Below, piece after piece: positions 45,859-54,971 of a DNA stretch of 64,000 nucleotides. The notes below the pieces were generated by a model. That model saw only the letters and a program-made list of their open reading frames with translations, did no database searches and was not told where the DNA came from. A program made the translations under genes and the position numbers. The stretch comes from Microbacterium sulfonylureivorans. Its GTDB lineage: Bacteria > Actinomycetota > Actinomycetes > Actinomycetales > Microbacteriaceae. Location: assembly GCF_003999995.1 (NCBI RefSeq), contig NZ_RJAD01000001.1, positions 1,054,001-1,118,000 on the forward strand, given 5' to 3'. Position 1 is the first letter of the stretch; every line of letters begins with the position of its first letter.

Positions 45859-47474
45859 GCCGCTTCCTGGCGCTGCTCGGCCAGCGCTTCCGCCGCGACT
45901 GGCTGCAGCTCGTGCTGTGGACCGTCGGCACCGCGCTCCTCGCCTACCTCGCGTTCGTCGGTGTCGCGGAGTCGTACGGCACCGAGCAGGACCGCACGTC
46001 GCTGCTCGCGGCCGCGCTCGCGAACCCCGTGATCCTCTTGTTCCGCGGTCTCCCGTCCGGCGCGGACGAGGGCGCCTTCATGGTGTTCCTCATCTTCCCG
46101 TGGCTGGCTATCCTCGCCGCCTTCATGAGCACCTTCCTGGCGGTCCGCCATACGCGCATGGACGAGGAGTCGGGCCGCGCCGAACTCGTCGCGGCCACCC
46201 CCGCCGGCCGCCTCCTCCCCGTCGGCGCGACCGCGGTCGAGGGTCTCATCGCGAACGGCGTGCTCGCGATCCTCGTCACTCTCGCCTACCTCGCCGTCGG
46301 GCTCCCTCTCGAGGGCTCGCTGCTCGTCGGCAAGGCCGCCGGCGCAGTGGGCGTGACCTTCCTCGGGGTCGGGCTCGTCGCGGCGCAGCTCATGCGCACA
46401 TCACGCGGAGCCAATTCGCTCGCGGTGTGGATCACGGTCGGCACGTTCGTGGTCGCCGGGCTCGGCAACGCCCTCGGCACGCCCAGCGACGACCTCACCC
46501 GCATGAGGAGCTCCTGGCTCACGTGGCTCTCGCCCTTCGGCTGGGCCGAGAACACCCGGGCGTTCGACGAGAACCTGTGGTGGCCGATGCTCATGTGCCT
46601 CGGCGTCGGGCTCGGTCTCACGTGGGCGGCGCTCGCCCTCGCGGCGGTGCGCGACATCGGCGAGAGCTTCATCGCCGAGCGGCACGGACGCGCGGACGCC
46701 CCGGCGTCGCTCTCGTCCCCCACCGGCCTGGTGTGGCGCCTCACCCGCGGCGCCGTGCTCGGCTGGGCGGTCGGCGGGCTCATCACGGGCATGCTCGCGA
46801 CGTCGCTCGCATCGGTGGTGAAGGACGTCGGGGCGGAGAATCCGTCCGTCGAGCAGATCCTCTCGCAGATCGCGGGAAGCGGCGACGTCGAGCAGGCCAC
46901 CGTGACGGTCTTCTTCACGATGCTCGGCGTGCTCGCGGCGTGCTGCGCCGTGCAGATCGTCTGCCGCGCCCGCCAGGAGGAGGCGCACGGCACCGCCGAA
47001 CCCGTCCTCGCCGCGCCGGTCGCTCGGGTGCGCTGGCTCGCCGACTACCTCCTCATCGCGCTCCTCGCGATCGTCCTCGTCGTGTCGGCGGCGATCGGCG
47101 GCGCGGCGCTCGGCATCGCCGGGCAGGGCGGGCGGTGGGACCTGATGCAGGACGTGCTCGTGACCGGCGGCGGCCAGGCGGTCGCGGCATCCGTCTTCCT
47201 CGCGCTCACGGCGCTCGTCTTCGTGGTCGCCCCGCGGCTCACCATCGCCCTGGGGTGGACGTTCGTCGTGCTCGGCATGATGCTCGGACTGTTCGGGCCG
47301 CTGTTCGGCTTCCCCGAGTGGCTGACCGACCTGTCGCCCGTGGCTGTGGCTCCCAAGGTCGAGGGCGACGACATCGACCTCGCAGGACTCTGGTGGCTGG
47401 TGCTCGCCACCGGGGTCGGCGCGGCGCTGTCGCTCGCGCTCATGCGCCGCCGAGAGCTGGCCTCCGGTGGGTGA
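45855..47474 (+). CDS. ABC-2-type exporter permease, fused double-domain
   Basis: This 539-residue protein has about 12 transmembrane helices in two halves separated by a charged loop (DIGESFIAERHGRADAPASL). It is the size of two six-helix ABC-2 permeases fused. Conserved points are RHTRMDEESGRAELVAATPA in the first half and RARQEEAHGTAEPVLAAPVA in the second, the repeated E-E-x-x-G/R-x-A-E motif showing internal duplication. The start overlaps the ATPase stop (ATGA). Exporters of this kind pump antibiotics or lipids; nothing here fixes the substrate. Confidence 0.9.
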   Translation: MSRFLALLGQRFRRDWLQLVLWTVGTALLAYLAFVGVAESYGTEQDRTSLLAAALANPVILLFRGLPSGADEGAFMVFLIFPWLAILAAFMSTFLAVRHTRMDEESGRAELVAATPAGRLLPVGATAVEGLIANGVLAILVTLAYLAVGLPLEGSLLVGKAAGAVGVTFLGVGLVAAQLMRTSRGANSLAVWITVGTFVVAGLGNALGTPSDDLTRMRSSWLTWLSPFGWAENTRAFDENLWWPMLMCLGVGLGLTWAALALAAVRDIGESFIAERHGRADAPASLSSPTGLVWRLTRGAVLGWAVGGLITGMLATSLASVVKDVGAENPSVEQILSQIAGSGDVEQATVTVFFTMLGVLAACCAVQIVCRARQEEAHGTAEPVLAAPVARVRWLADYLLIALLAIVLVVSAAIGGAALGIAGQGGRWDLMQDVLVTGGGQAVAASVFLALTALVFVVAPRLTIALGWTFVVLGMMLGLFGPLFGFPEWLTDLSPVAVAPKVEGDDIDLAGLWWLVLATGVGAALSLALMRRRELASGG

Positions 47475-47946
47475 GCACCCGGGGGCGGAGCCCGCCGAGC
47501 AGGCGGCCGCGATGCTCGCCGCGGCCGGCATGGCGCGCATGCCCGCGCGCGTGATGATGGCGCTCGTGGGCTCGCCCGACGACGGGTACACCGCGGCCGA
47601 GCTCGCCGAGCGCCTCGGCGTCTCGGCGGCGGCGGTGTCGGGCGCCGTGCGCTACCTGGTGTCGATGCGGTTCATCCAGCGCCTCCCCCGCCCTGGCGAC
47701 CGCCGCGACCGCTACGACATCGTGGACGACGCGTGGGCGGGCATGATCTCGTCCAACGCACCCCTGTACTCCGGGCTCGCCTCGGCGATGGACGGCATCG
47801 CCGACGAGAACGGCGACGCCCCGATGTCGGTCGCCCGCGCACGCGAGATCGCCGACTTCCTGCGCTACCTCGCGGAGCGGATGCCGCGGCTCGCCGACGA
47901 GTGGCGGGCCGACCGCGCGGCAAGGTCCCACCCCGACCCCGGGTAG
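47467..47946 (+). CDS. GbsR/MarR-family transcriptional regulator
   Basis: This 159-residue protein has a winged helix in the GbsR/MarR style: GMARMPARVMMALVGSPDDG, YTAAELAERLGVSAAAVSGA, VRYLVSMRFIQRLPRPGDRR, DRYDIVDDAWAGM. The GTG start at 47467 overlaps the end of the permease gene by eight bases. As last gene of the exporter operon it most likely represses the operon promoter at 44899-44927 and responds to the exported compound. Confidence 0.88.
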   Translation: MGEHPGAEPAEQAAAMLAAAGMARMPARVMMALVGSPDDGYTAAELAERLGVSAAAVSGAVRYLVSMRFIQRLPRPGDRRDRYDIVDDAWAGMISSNAPLYSGLASAMDGIADENGDAPMSVARAREIADFLRYLAERMPRLADEWRADRAARSHPDPG

Positions 47947-47956
47947 CCTTGCCCGA

Positions 47957-48487
47957 GTGAGTGACGCCCCCCGCTACATCGTGGCCACCGACGGCGCCTG
48001 CAAGGGCAACCCCGGACCTGCGGGCTGGGCGTGGGTCGGCGAGGACGGGCACTGGGCCGCCGGATCGGTGCCCAGCGGCACGAACAACATCGGCGAGCTC
48101 CTCGGACTGCTCAAGGCCATCGAGGACCACCCCGACGTCGAGAACCTCGTCGTGCAGGCCGACTCGAAGTACGCGATCGACACGTACACGAAGTGGATGG
48201 ACGGCCACCGCCGCCGCGGCTGGAAGACCTCGACGGGTGCGCCGACGAAGAACGTCGACCTCCTCGAGCAGCTCATCGCCGCCCGCGACGCCCGTCGCGC
48301 GGTGGGGCTCCCCGACGTCGTGCTCGAGCATGTGCGCGGGCACTCCGGTCACGTGCTCAACGCGTGGGCGGACGAACGCGCCGTACGCGCGTCGGAGCAC
48401 GCCGCGAAGGGCGTCGAGAGCGCATGGTCGTCGCTCGGCTCGCACGAGAGGATCGACGTGTCGGCCGCCCCGAAGAACGGTCGCTGA
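47957..48487 (+). CDS. rnhA: Ribonuclease HI
   Basis: This 176-residue protein has all RNase H landmarks: Asp in VATDGACKGNPGPAGWAW, Glu in TNNIGELLGLLKAI, Asp in VVQADSKYAIDTYTKW, and the final Asp in HVRGHSGHVLNAWADERA. It cuts RNA in RNA-DNA hybrids. The K-W-M-D-G-H-R-R-R-G-W basic protrusion is present. A short C-terminal tail of about 35 residues follows. TAGCCT (47944-47949) lies seven bases before the GTG, so a leaderless mRNA is expected although the gene is only ten bases after the previous stop. Confidence 0.95.
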   Translation: MSDAPRYIVATDGACKGNPGPAGWAWVGEDGHWAAGSVPSGTNNIGELLGLLKAIEDHPDVENLVVQADSKYAIDTYTKWMDGHRRRGWKTSTGAPTKNVDLLEQLIAARDARRAVGLPDVVLEHVRGHSGHVLNAWADERAVRASEHAAKGVESAWSSLGSHERIDVSAAPKNGR

Positions 48488-48526
48488 GCGGCCGGCAGGA
48501 CCCCGCCCAATCGTCGAGGAGACATC

Positions 48527-49504
48527 ATGCGCGCCATCGTCCAGCACCGGTTCGGTGACCCCGCCGAGGTCCTCGGCGTCGAGGAGGTCCCCCTCCCTGC
48601 ACCGGGCCCGGGCCAGGTGCGGCTCAAGGTCGTCCTCTCCCCCATCCACAACCATGATCTGTGGACGGCCCGCGGCTCGTACGGCTTCGTGCCCGACCTC
48701 CCCGCCCGCGCGGGCACCGAAGCCGTGGGCGTCGTCGATGCGCTGGGCGACGGCGTGACCGGGCTCACCGTCGGGCAGCGCGTCGCCACCGGCGGCACGT
48801 TCGGAGTCTGGGCGGAGTACGTCGTCGCACGCGCGGCAGGCCTCGTGCCGGTGCCGGAGGGAGTGCCCGACGAGGTCGCGGCGCAGCTCGTCTCGATGCC
48901 GTTCAGCGCGATCAGCCTGATCGACGACCTCGGCCTCGGCGAAGGCGACTGGCTCGTCCAGAACGCCGCGAACGGCGCGGTCGGCCGTCTGGTCGCCCAG
49001 CTCGCCGCCGCTCGTGGGATCAACGTCGTGGGCCTCGTGCGCCGCGCCGAGGGTGTGGCGGAGCTCGCGGCGCAGGGCGTCGGCGGCATCGTGGCGACGG
49101 ACTCCGACGGATGGCAGGACGACGTGCGCGCGCTGACCGGCGGCGCGCCGCTCGGCGTCGGCGTCGACTCGGTCGGCGGCTCGGCCAGCGGCAAGCTGCT
49201 GTCGCTCCTCGCCGACGGCGGCACGCTCGTCGTGTTCGGGGCGATGGAGTCGCCGATCATGCGGATGTCGTCAGGCGACCTGATCTTCCGCGACCTGACC
49301 GTGCGCGGCTTCTGGGCGAGCACGGTGGGGGCCCGCATGGCCGCCGACAAGCGCGCCGGCCTGTTCGGCGAGCTGATCACGCGCATCTCGTCGGGCGCGC
49401 TCACCCTGCCGGTCGCCGCGACCTACGATCTCGGCGAGATCACGGCCGCCGTCGCCGCCAACGCCGAACCCGGCCGCGTCGGCAAGGTGCTGCTGAGCGC
49501 CTGA
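48527..49504 (+). CDS. Zinc-independent MDR reductase, enoyl-CoA reductase-like
   Basis: This 325-residue MDR protein opens RAIVQHRFGDPAEVLGVEEV, then LSPIHNHDLWTARGSYGFVP and the cofactor loop QNAANGAVGRLVAQLAAARG, as in trans-2-enoyl-CoA reductases (ETR/MECR-like) and quinone reductases. The N-A-A-N-G-A-V-G-R loop is typical of MECR. Zinc-ligand cysteines are absent. It probably reduces an activated double bond with NADPH. GAGGAG is five bases before the ATG. Confidence 0.85.
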   Translation: MRAIVQHRFGDPAEVLGVEEVPLPAPGPGQVRLKVVLSPIHNHDLWTARGSYGFVPDLPARAGTEAVGVVDALGDGVTGLTVGQRVATGGTFGVWAEYVVARAAGLVPVPEGVPDEVAAQLVSMPFSAISLIDDLGLGEGDWLVQNAANGAVGRLVAQLAAARGINVVGLVRRAEGVAELAAQGVGGIVATDSDGWQDDVRALTGGAPLGVGVDSVGGSASGKLLSLLADGGTLVVFGAMESPIMRMSSGDLIFRDLTVRGFWASTVGARMAADKRAGLFGELITRISSGALTLPVAATYDLGEITAAVAANAEPGRVGKVLLSA

Positions 49505-49526
49505 CGGGGCTGCTCGCGCGGCCGGC

Positions 49527-50003
49527 TCACGCGCCCGCGTCGGCCAGGTGCGCCTCGAGCGCGTCCAGCGCGGGGCGCTGCCCCTTCACGAGCTTCTCGC
49601 GGGCGTCGGGCAGCGGCATCCACTCGACTCTGTCGACCTCCGGGAACGAAGCGGTCCTCCCCGACCTCGGCGGCCATTCCAGCTCGAACTCGCCGAACGC
49701 GAGGCCGTCGAGCGCGAAGCCCGAGCCGTCGGCGACGAACACCGTGACGCGCTTGCCCGACGAATAGGCGAACGTGCCGAGCTCGGCGAACGGACCATCG
49801 GGCGGGTCGATCCCGAGCTCCTCACGGAACTCGCGCCGCGCGGCGTCGAGCGCCGGCTCGTCGCCCTCGTCGTACTCGCCCTTCGGGATCGACCAGGCGC
49901 CGGCATCCTTCGCCGCCCAGAACGGCCCGCCCATGTGCGCGATGAGCACGACGGGGTCGGGGCCGAGCCGGTAGAGGAGGATGCCGGCGCTCGTGGTCGC
50001 CAT
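49527..50003 (-). CDS. NUDIX hydrolase
   Basis: This 158-residue protein has a complete Nudix box, GEYDEGDEPALDAARREF followed by REELGI, preceded by WSIPKG. The opening TTSAGILLYRLGPDPVVLIA is typical of the MutT/DIPP-like family. It hydrolyses a nucleoside diphosphate derivative; the substrate is unknown. TAGCCT (50016-50011) lies seven bases before the ATG, so the mRNA is probably leaderless. Confidence 0.92.
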   Translation of the reverse strand: MATTSAGILLYRLGPDPVVLIAHMGGPFWAAKDAGAWSIPKGEYDEGDEPALDAARREFREELGIDPPDGPFAELGTFAYSSGKRVTVFVADGSGFALDGLAFGEFELEWPPRSGRTASFPEVDRVEWMPLPDAREKLVKGQRPALDALEAHLADAGA

Positions 50004-50013
50004 GCGGCAGAGG

Positions 50014-51027
50014 CTAGACGACGCGCGTCTTCGGCGACACCGTGTACGTGTCCTCGGCGTCGTCGCAGACGGCGCCCGCGAGCGCGGTGTCGATGGCCGC
50101 CATGGTGTCGGCGTCGAGCACGACTCCGGAGGCCTTCACGGTGTCGGCGAGCTGCTCGGGACGGGATGCCCCCACCAGCGCCGCCGCGACGTTCTTGTTC
50201 TGCAGCACCCACGCGATCGCGAGCTGCGGCATCGTGAGACCCGCGTCGGCCGCGATGGGCTTGAGCCGCTGCACGGCCTCGAGCACCTCGTCGCGCAGGA
50301 AGCTCTTGATGAAGTTCGCACCGCTCTTCTCGTCGGTCGCACGCGAGCCCTCGGGGAGCGGCTGACCCGGAAGGTACTTCCCGCTGAGCACGCCCTGCGC
50401 CATCGGCGACCAGACGATCTGCGAGATCCCGAGCTCCTCCGACGCGGGCACGACCTTGCCCTCGATCACGCGCCACAGCATCGAGTACTGGGGCTGGTTC
50501 GAGATCAGCTGGATACCGTACGACGTGGCGAGGGCGTGACCCTCGCGCAGCTGCTCGGCCGTCCACTCCGAGACGCCGATGTAGAGGGCCTTGCCCTGGC
50601 GCACGATGTCGGCGAACGCCTGGAACGTCTCCTCGATCGGGGTCTCGTAGTCGTAGCGGTGTGCCTGGTAGAGGTCGACGTAGTCGGTGCCGAGACGGTG
50701 CAGCGAGCCGTTGATCGACTCCATGATGTGCTTGCGGCTCAGGCCGGTGTCGTTCGCGCCGCGGGGCCCGGTCGGCCAGTAGACCTTGGTGAAGATCTCC
50801 AGCGACTCGCGGCGGCGCCCGGCGAGCGCCTTGCCGAGGACGGTCTCGGCCGCGGTGTTCGCATACACGTCGGCGGTGTCGAACGTCGTGATGCCGGCAT
50901 CCAGTGCCGCGTGCACGGTCGCGATCGCCGCACTGTCGTCGACCTGCGAGCCGTGCGTCACCCAGTTGCCGTACGTGATCTCCGAGACCTTGAGACCACT
51001 GTTGCCGAGATACCGATAGTTGACCAT
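50014..51027 (-). CDS. Aldo/keto reductase (KCNAB-like)
   Basis: This 337-residue protein is of the AKR superfamily, closest in pattern to voltage-gated K+ channel beta-subunit-like reductases. It has YRYLGNSGLKVSEITYGNW, the catalytic Asp-Tyr pair in FDTADVYANTAAETVLGKAL, Lys in IFTKVYWP, His in YVDLYQAHRYD, and the NADPH region IAWVLQNKNVAAALVGASRP. It reduces aldehydes or sugars with NADPH. TAGCGT (51039-51034) lies six bases before the ATG, and GGAGGG fills the gap. Confidence 0.93.
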   Translation of the reverse strand: MVNYRYLGNSGLKVSEITYGNWVTHGSQVDDSAAIATVHAALDAGITTFDTADVYANTAAETVLGKALAGRRRESLEIFTKVYWPTGPRGANDTGLSRKHIMESINGSLHRLGTDYVDLYQAHRYDYETPIEETFQAFADIVRQGKALYIGVSEWTAEQLREGHALATSYGIQLISNQPQYSMLWRVIEGKVVPASEELGISQIVWSPMAQGVLSGKYLPGQPLPEGSRATDEKSGANFIKSFLRDEVLEAVQRLKPIAADAGLTMPQLAIAWVLQNKNVAAALVGASRPEQLADTVKASGVVLDADTMAAIDTALAGAVCDDAEDTYTVSPKTRVV

Positions 51028-51215
51028 CCCTCCACGCTAGCGGCGCGCGGGCGGCCCTCGGGCCGGGCGAAGCGTCCGCGGCGGGACGGCCGCTGTCCAC
51101 AGGTGTCGCGGGACCGTAGCGCAACCCTCACCCCCGGTGAGATAGTGACAGCAGGATCACGACATCGGCCCCCGCGAAGGCTTGTGTCGAAGGGAGTTCT
51201 GGGGAAGCGGGTCGT

Positions 51216-54200
51216 ATGGCAGCTCGCGTTGCGGCGTCCGACCTCGTCCCCCGCCTGCTCGTCGAGCACGGTGGGCCGGCGGGGCGTCATCTGCGCGTCG
51301 AGGGCACCGCCGTACTGATCGACATCTCCGGCTTCACGACCCTCTCCGAGCAGCTCGCCGCGGCGGGCCGCGAAGGCACGGAGCAGCTCATCGCGACCCT
51401 CTCGCGCATCTTCACGGTGCTGCTCCCCGCGACCGACGACGGCGGCGACATCCTCAAGTTCGCCGGCGATGCGCTGTTCGTGCTGTTCCGCGGCGAGGAC
51501 CACGCCAAGCATGCCGCCCACGCCGCGTGGAACATGAACCGCGTGCTCGCCGCGATCGGCGACATCCACCTCCCGGCGGCGCGCGCGCGGCTGCGGATGT
51601 CGGTGGGCGTCCACACCGGCACGTTCGAGCTCCTCCTCACCGGGACGGACTCGGTCAGCGTGGTGCTCGCGGGTGCCGCGACGGACCGCGTTCTCGAACT
51701 GCAAGGCGCCGCCGAGGCGGGCCGCATCCTCGTGAGCGCCGAGACCGCCGCGCTGCTGCCGCCCAAGCAGACCGCCGCCGAAGACGGGGTCGACGAGGGG
51801 TTCCGTCTGCTGCGTGCCGGGACGGTGCAGGCGCATTCGCTCCTGGCCCTCAATACGGGCGCGGCGACGGGCGGCGACCGCTTCCTTCCGAAGGCGTTCC
51901 GCCAGCGTCCCGACCTGCTGGCCGCCGAGCCCGACCACCGCTGGGCCGCGATCGCCTTCGTGCAGGCAACGGGCCTCCCGCCCGCGCCGGGCGACGACGA
52001 CCTCGCCCGGATCGACGCTCTCACGGCCGTGGTCGAAGGCGCCCTGGCCGACACCGGCGCGACCCTCCTCGACGTCGACCCCGCCATCGGCGGCTACCGC
52101 TACTTCCTCACGGCGGGGTCGCCGACGACCACCGAAGACCCCGAGGGGCGCCTCCTCACAGCCGTCCAGCGGATCGTCGCGAGCGACACCGGGCTGTCGG
52201 TGCGCGCGGGCGTCGCAAGCGGCCGCGTGTTCTCGGGCTTCGTCGGCGCCATGCACCGCCAGACGTTCACCGTGATGGGCGACACCACGAATCTGGCCGC
52301 GCGGCTGACCGCGCGCGCTCTCCCCGGCACCGTGCTCGTCACGCGCGCCGCCCTCGATCGCTCCACGGTCGTGTTCGACGCCGAGGACGGCGGCGAGATC
52401 ACCGTCAAAGGCAAGACCGAGCAGATCCCCGTCGCGGTGGTCACGGCGGCAGGTCGACGCCCCGAGGGCGTGATCGGCGACATCCCGTTCCTCGGACGCG
52501 ACGCCGAGCTCGGGCAGCTCATCGCGCTCCGGGATGCCGCGGCCACAGGCTTCGGCGGATCGATCACGGTCTCCGGGGGCGCCGGCGTCGGCAAGTCCCG
52601 CCTCATGGCCGAGGCCGTCGAGCACAGTCCGCTGCCGGTGCTGCGAGTCAACGGCGACCGCTTCGCCGGCGCGGCGTACCGCGCTCTCCAGTCGCTGCTG
52701 CGGCCACTGCTCGGCATCGCGGCCGAGGCTCCCGCCGACGCCGCGGGCGTCGCGCTCGTCGACGCCGTCGCCCGGACCCGCCCGGCCCTGGTGATGTGGG
52801 TGCCGCTGCTCGCGCCGATGGTCGGCGCCGAGGTGGAGTCGACCCCGGCGGTCGACGCGCTCGACGACGCGTTCCGCGCGGAGCGCGCCCACGCCGTGCT
52901 GGGGCGCCTTCTCGAAGACTTTCTCCCTCAGCCCACGTGCATCCTCATCGACGACGCGCACTGGGTCGACGAGGCATCCGCCGCGGCCTTCGCTCACGTG
53001 TTCTCGGGCGACGTGCCGCATGCCGTGCTCGTCGGACGCCGCGAGGCCGAGGGCGGGCTGGTCCTGCCTGGACGCACCATCGAGCTCGGCGGCCTGACGG
53101 AGGATGCGGCATCCGATCTGGTCGAGGCGATCGCCGGTCATGCGCTTCTGCCCTCCGACGTGGCGCCGATCGTGGCGCGCGCCGACGGCAACCCCCTCTA
53201 CCTCACGGAGCTCTCCGCCGCGTTCGCCTCCGGCAGCGAGACGCTCGGCATCGAGCATCTCGTGGGCGAGCGCATCGACGCCCTCGCCGAGCAGGAGCGC
53301 GCCGTCGTGCGCCGGTCGGCCGTGCTCGGCTGGGGCGTTCCGGTGGGCCTGTTCGTCCGCTGGGTGGGCCCGCTCGAGCTGGCCGAATCGGAGGGCGTGT
53401 CGGGATTCCTCGAACGCCTCGAGGACTCGGTGCGGTTCCGCAGCCCTCTGTTCCGCGATGTCGCCTACGAGCAGCTGAACTTCCAGACCCGGCGCGAGCT
53501 GCACCGCGCGATCGCCGCGGCGCTCGAGGCAGAGCCCGAGCTCGCGGCCGGGCCGGTCGAGCCGATGCTCGCCATGCACTACGAGGCCGCGGGCGACCTC
53601 GTCCACACCTGGCAGGCCGCAGGGGCGACCGCCCGCGCCGCCGAGGAGGCGTTCGCCGTCGAGGATGCGGTCGCCGCCTACCGCGTCGCCGTCGCGGCGG
53701 CCGGACGCACACGTCCGCAGCCGCCCCAGCTCGCGAGTCTGTGGCGCGGGCTGGCCCGCACCGCGGTCGCGAGCGGACGCGCCGGCGAGGGGCTGGAGGC
53801 GCTCGACAGGGCCAGGGCGCTGACGGGCGACGCGCTCGAGCGCGGCCGGATCGACCAGGACCGCGCGTACGCGCTGAACGTCCTCGGCCGGCCCGCCGAC
53901 GCCGCGGCCGCGCTGCGCACGGCGCGCCGCGCCGCCACGCGCGCGGGCGACGAAGGACGCGCGCTGCTCGCCAGTCTCTCGGTGACCGAGTCCGGGGTGC
54001 GGCTGCGACAGGCGAAGTGGACCGATGCGCAGCTCCTGGCCCAGGACGCGATCGGCCTGCTGGACGGCACCGCGGCGACCGACGACGACCGCCGCGTGCT
54101 CGCGGACGCGTTCCGCTACCACGACATCGCCGCCGGCGAGCTCGACGGCGACGCCGCGATGACGCACCTGCAGCGCGCCCTCGACCTGTACGACCAGATC

Positions 54201-54971
54201 GGCGACGAGCTGTCCCGCTCGAAGGTTCTCAACATCCTCGGTGCGCGCGCGTACTACCGCGGTGCATGGAGCACCGCAGCGGGACTCTATGCCCAGGCGC
54301 AGGATGCCGCCGAGCGCGGCGGCGACGTGGTCGGCGCCGCGATCGAGGCCGCCAACGCCGCCGAGATCCTCATCGACCAGGGCCGCGTCGACGATGCGCT
54401 CCCGCTGCTCAAGGCGTCCCGCCGCGTGTTCGAGGGATCCGACAACCCCTACCTCGTGGCGTTCGTGACGGGCTTCCAGGGGCGCGCGCACCTGCGGGCC
54501 GGAAAGGCGGATGCCGCGGCATCCGCCTTCGAGACGGCCGCGCGGGGCTTCGATGCGCTCGACGAGTCGGATGCCGTGCTCGACGTCCGCGCGCGGCGGG
54601 TCGAGGCGCTTCTCGATGCCGGCGACGTCGAGCAGGCGCGCGCCGTCATCGCCGAGCTGGAGCCGCTGGCACCCGCCGGCGCCGCCGCCAGCCTCGTGCT
54701 CCGTGCCCGCGCGCGCCTCGCGGCGTCGGAGGGCGACGACGAGGCCGCCCGCGACCTGGCGCGCGCCGCGGTCGACGCGGCAGGATCGGTCATGTTCGAA
54801 CGAGCCCTGAGCCTCGGCGAGCTCGCCCGGATGAGCGGCCCCGAGGGCGCCCTGCTCCGCGCCGAGGCGGATACGATCCTCAGCGAGCTCGGTGTCGTCG
54901 ACATCCCCCGCCTCGTCGCACCCCGCGAATCCCTCGCCCCCCGTCCCGCACCCGAAGCGGAGCCGTCATGA
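51216..54971 (+). CDS. Soluble-adenylyl-cyclase-like protein: tandem class III cyclase domains, P-loop ATPase, helical repeats
   Basis: This 1251-residue protein has two cyclase homology domains. The first (about 30-190) has metal Asp36 (DISGFT), adenine-specifying Lys81 and metal Asp85 (LKFAGDAL), but T-D-R-V-L-E-L where the transition-state Asn/Arg should be. The second (about 245-410) lacks the metal Asp residues but has Asp356, Asn359 and Arg363 (GDTTNLAARL). Together they would make one active site, as in mammalian sAC. Walker A is GGAGVGKS (454-461), Walker B is near 577-583 (LIDDAHW). The rest, to 1251, is TPR-like. The stop overlaps the next gene (ATGA). Confidence 0.9.
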   Translation: MAARVAASDLVPRLLVEHGGPAGRHLRVEGTAVLIDISGFTTLSEQLAAAGREGTEQLIATLSRIFTVLLPATDDGGDILKFAGDALFVLFRGEDHAKHAAHAAWNMNRVLAAIGDIHLPAARARLRMSVGVHTGTFELLLTGTDSVSVVLAGAATDRVLELQGAAEAGRILVSAETAALLPPKQTAAEDGVDEGFRLLRAGTVQAHSLLALNTGAATGGDRFLPKAFRQRPDLLAAEPDHRWAAIAFVQATGLPPAPGDDDLARIDALTAVVEGALADTGATLLDVDPAIGGYRYFLTAGSPTTTEDPEGRLLTAVQRIVASDTGLSVRAGVASGRVFSGFVGAMHRQTFTVMGDTTNLAARLTARALPGTVLVTRAALDRSTVVFDAEDGGEITVKGKTEQIPVAVVTAAGRRPEGVIGDIPFLGRDAELGQLIALRDAAATGFGGSITVSGGAGVGKSRLMAEAVEHSPLPVLRVNGDRFAGAAYRALQSLLRPLLGIAAEAPADAAGVALVDAVARTRPALVMWVPLLAPMVGAEVESTPAVDALDDAFRAERAHAVLGRLLEDFLPQPTCILIDDAHWVDEASAAAFAHVFSGDVPHAVLVGRREAEGGLVLPGRTIELGGLTEDAASDLVEAIAGHALLPSDVAPIVARADGNPLYLTELSAAFASGSETLGIEHLVGERIDALAEQERAVVRRSAVLGWGVPVGLFVRWVGPLELAESEGVSGFLERLEDSVRFRSPLFRDVAYEQLNFQTRRELHRAIAAALEAEPELAAGPVEPMLAMHYEAAGDLVHTWQAAGATARAAEEAFAVEDAVAAYRVAVAAAGRTRPQPPQLASLWRGLARTAVASGRAGEGLEALDRARALTGDALERGRIDQDRAYALNVLGRPADAAAALRTARRAATRAGDEGRALLASLSVTESGVRLRQAKWTDAQLLAQDAIGLLDGTAATDDDRRVLADAFRYHDIAAGELDGDAAMTHLQRALDLYDQIGDELSRSKVLNILGARAYYRGAWSTAAGLYAQAQDAAERGGDVVGAAIEAANAAEILIDQGRVDDALPLLKASRRVFEGSDNPYLVAFVTGFQGRAHLRAGKADAAASAFETAARGFDALDESDAVLDVRARRVEALLDAGDVEQARAVIAELEPLAPAGAAASLVLRARARLAASEGDDEAARDLARAAVDAAGSVMFERALSLGELARMSGPEGALLRAEADTILSELGVVDIPRLVAPRESLAPRPAPEAEPS

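Noticed and set aside
51216..54971. Canonical Pycsar pyrimidine cyclase
   Set aside because: It has the purine-type Lys81/Asp356 pair, two domains and a large ATPase/TPR part, unlike the compact PycC enzymes.
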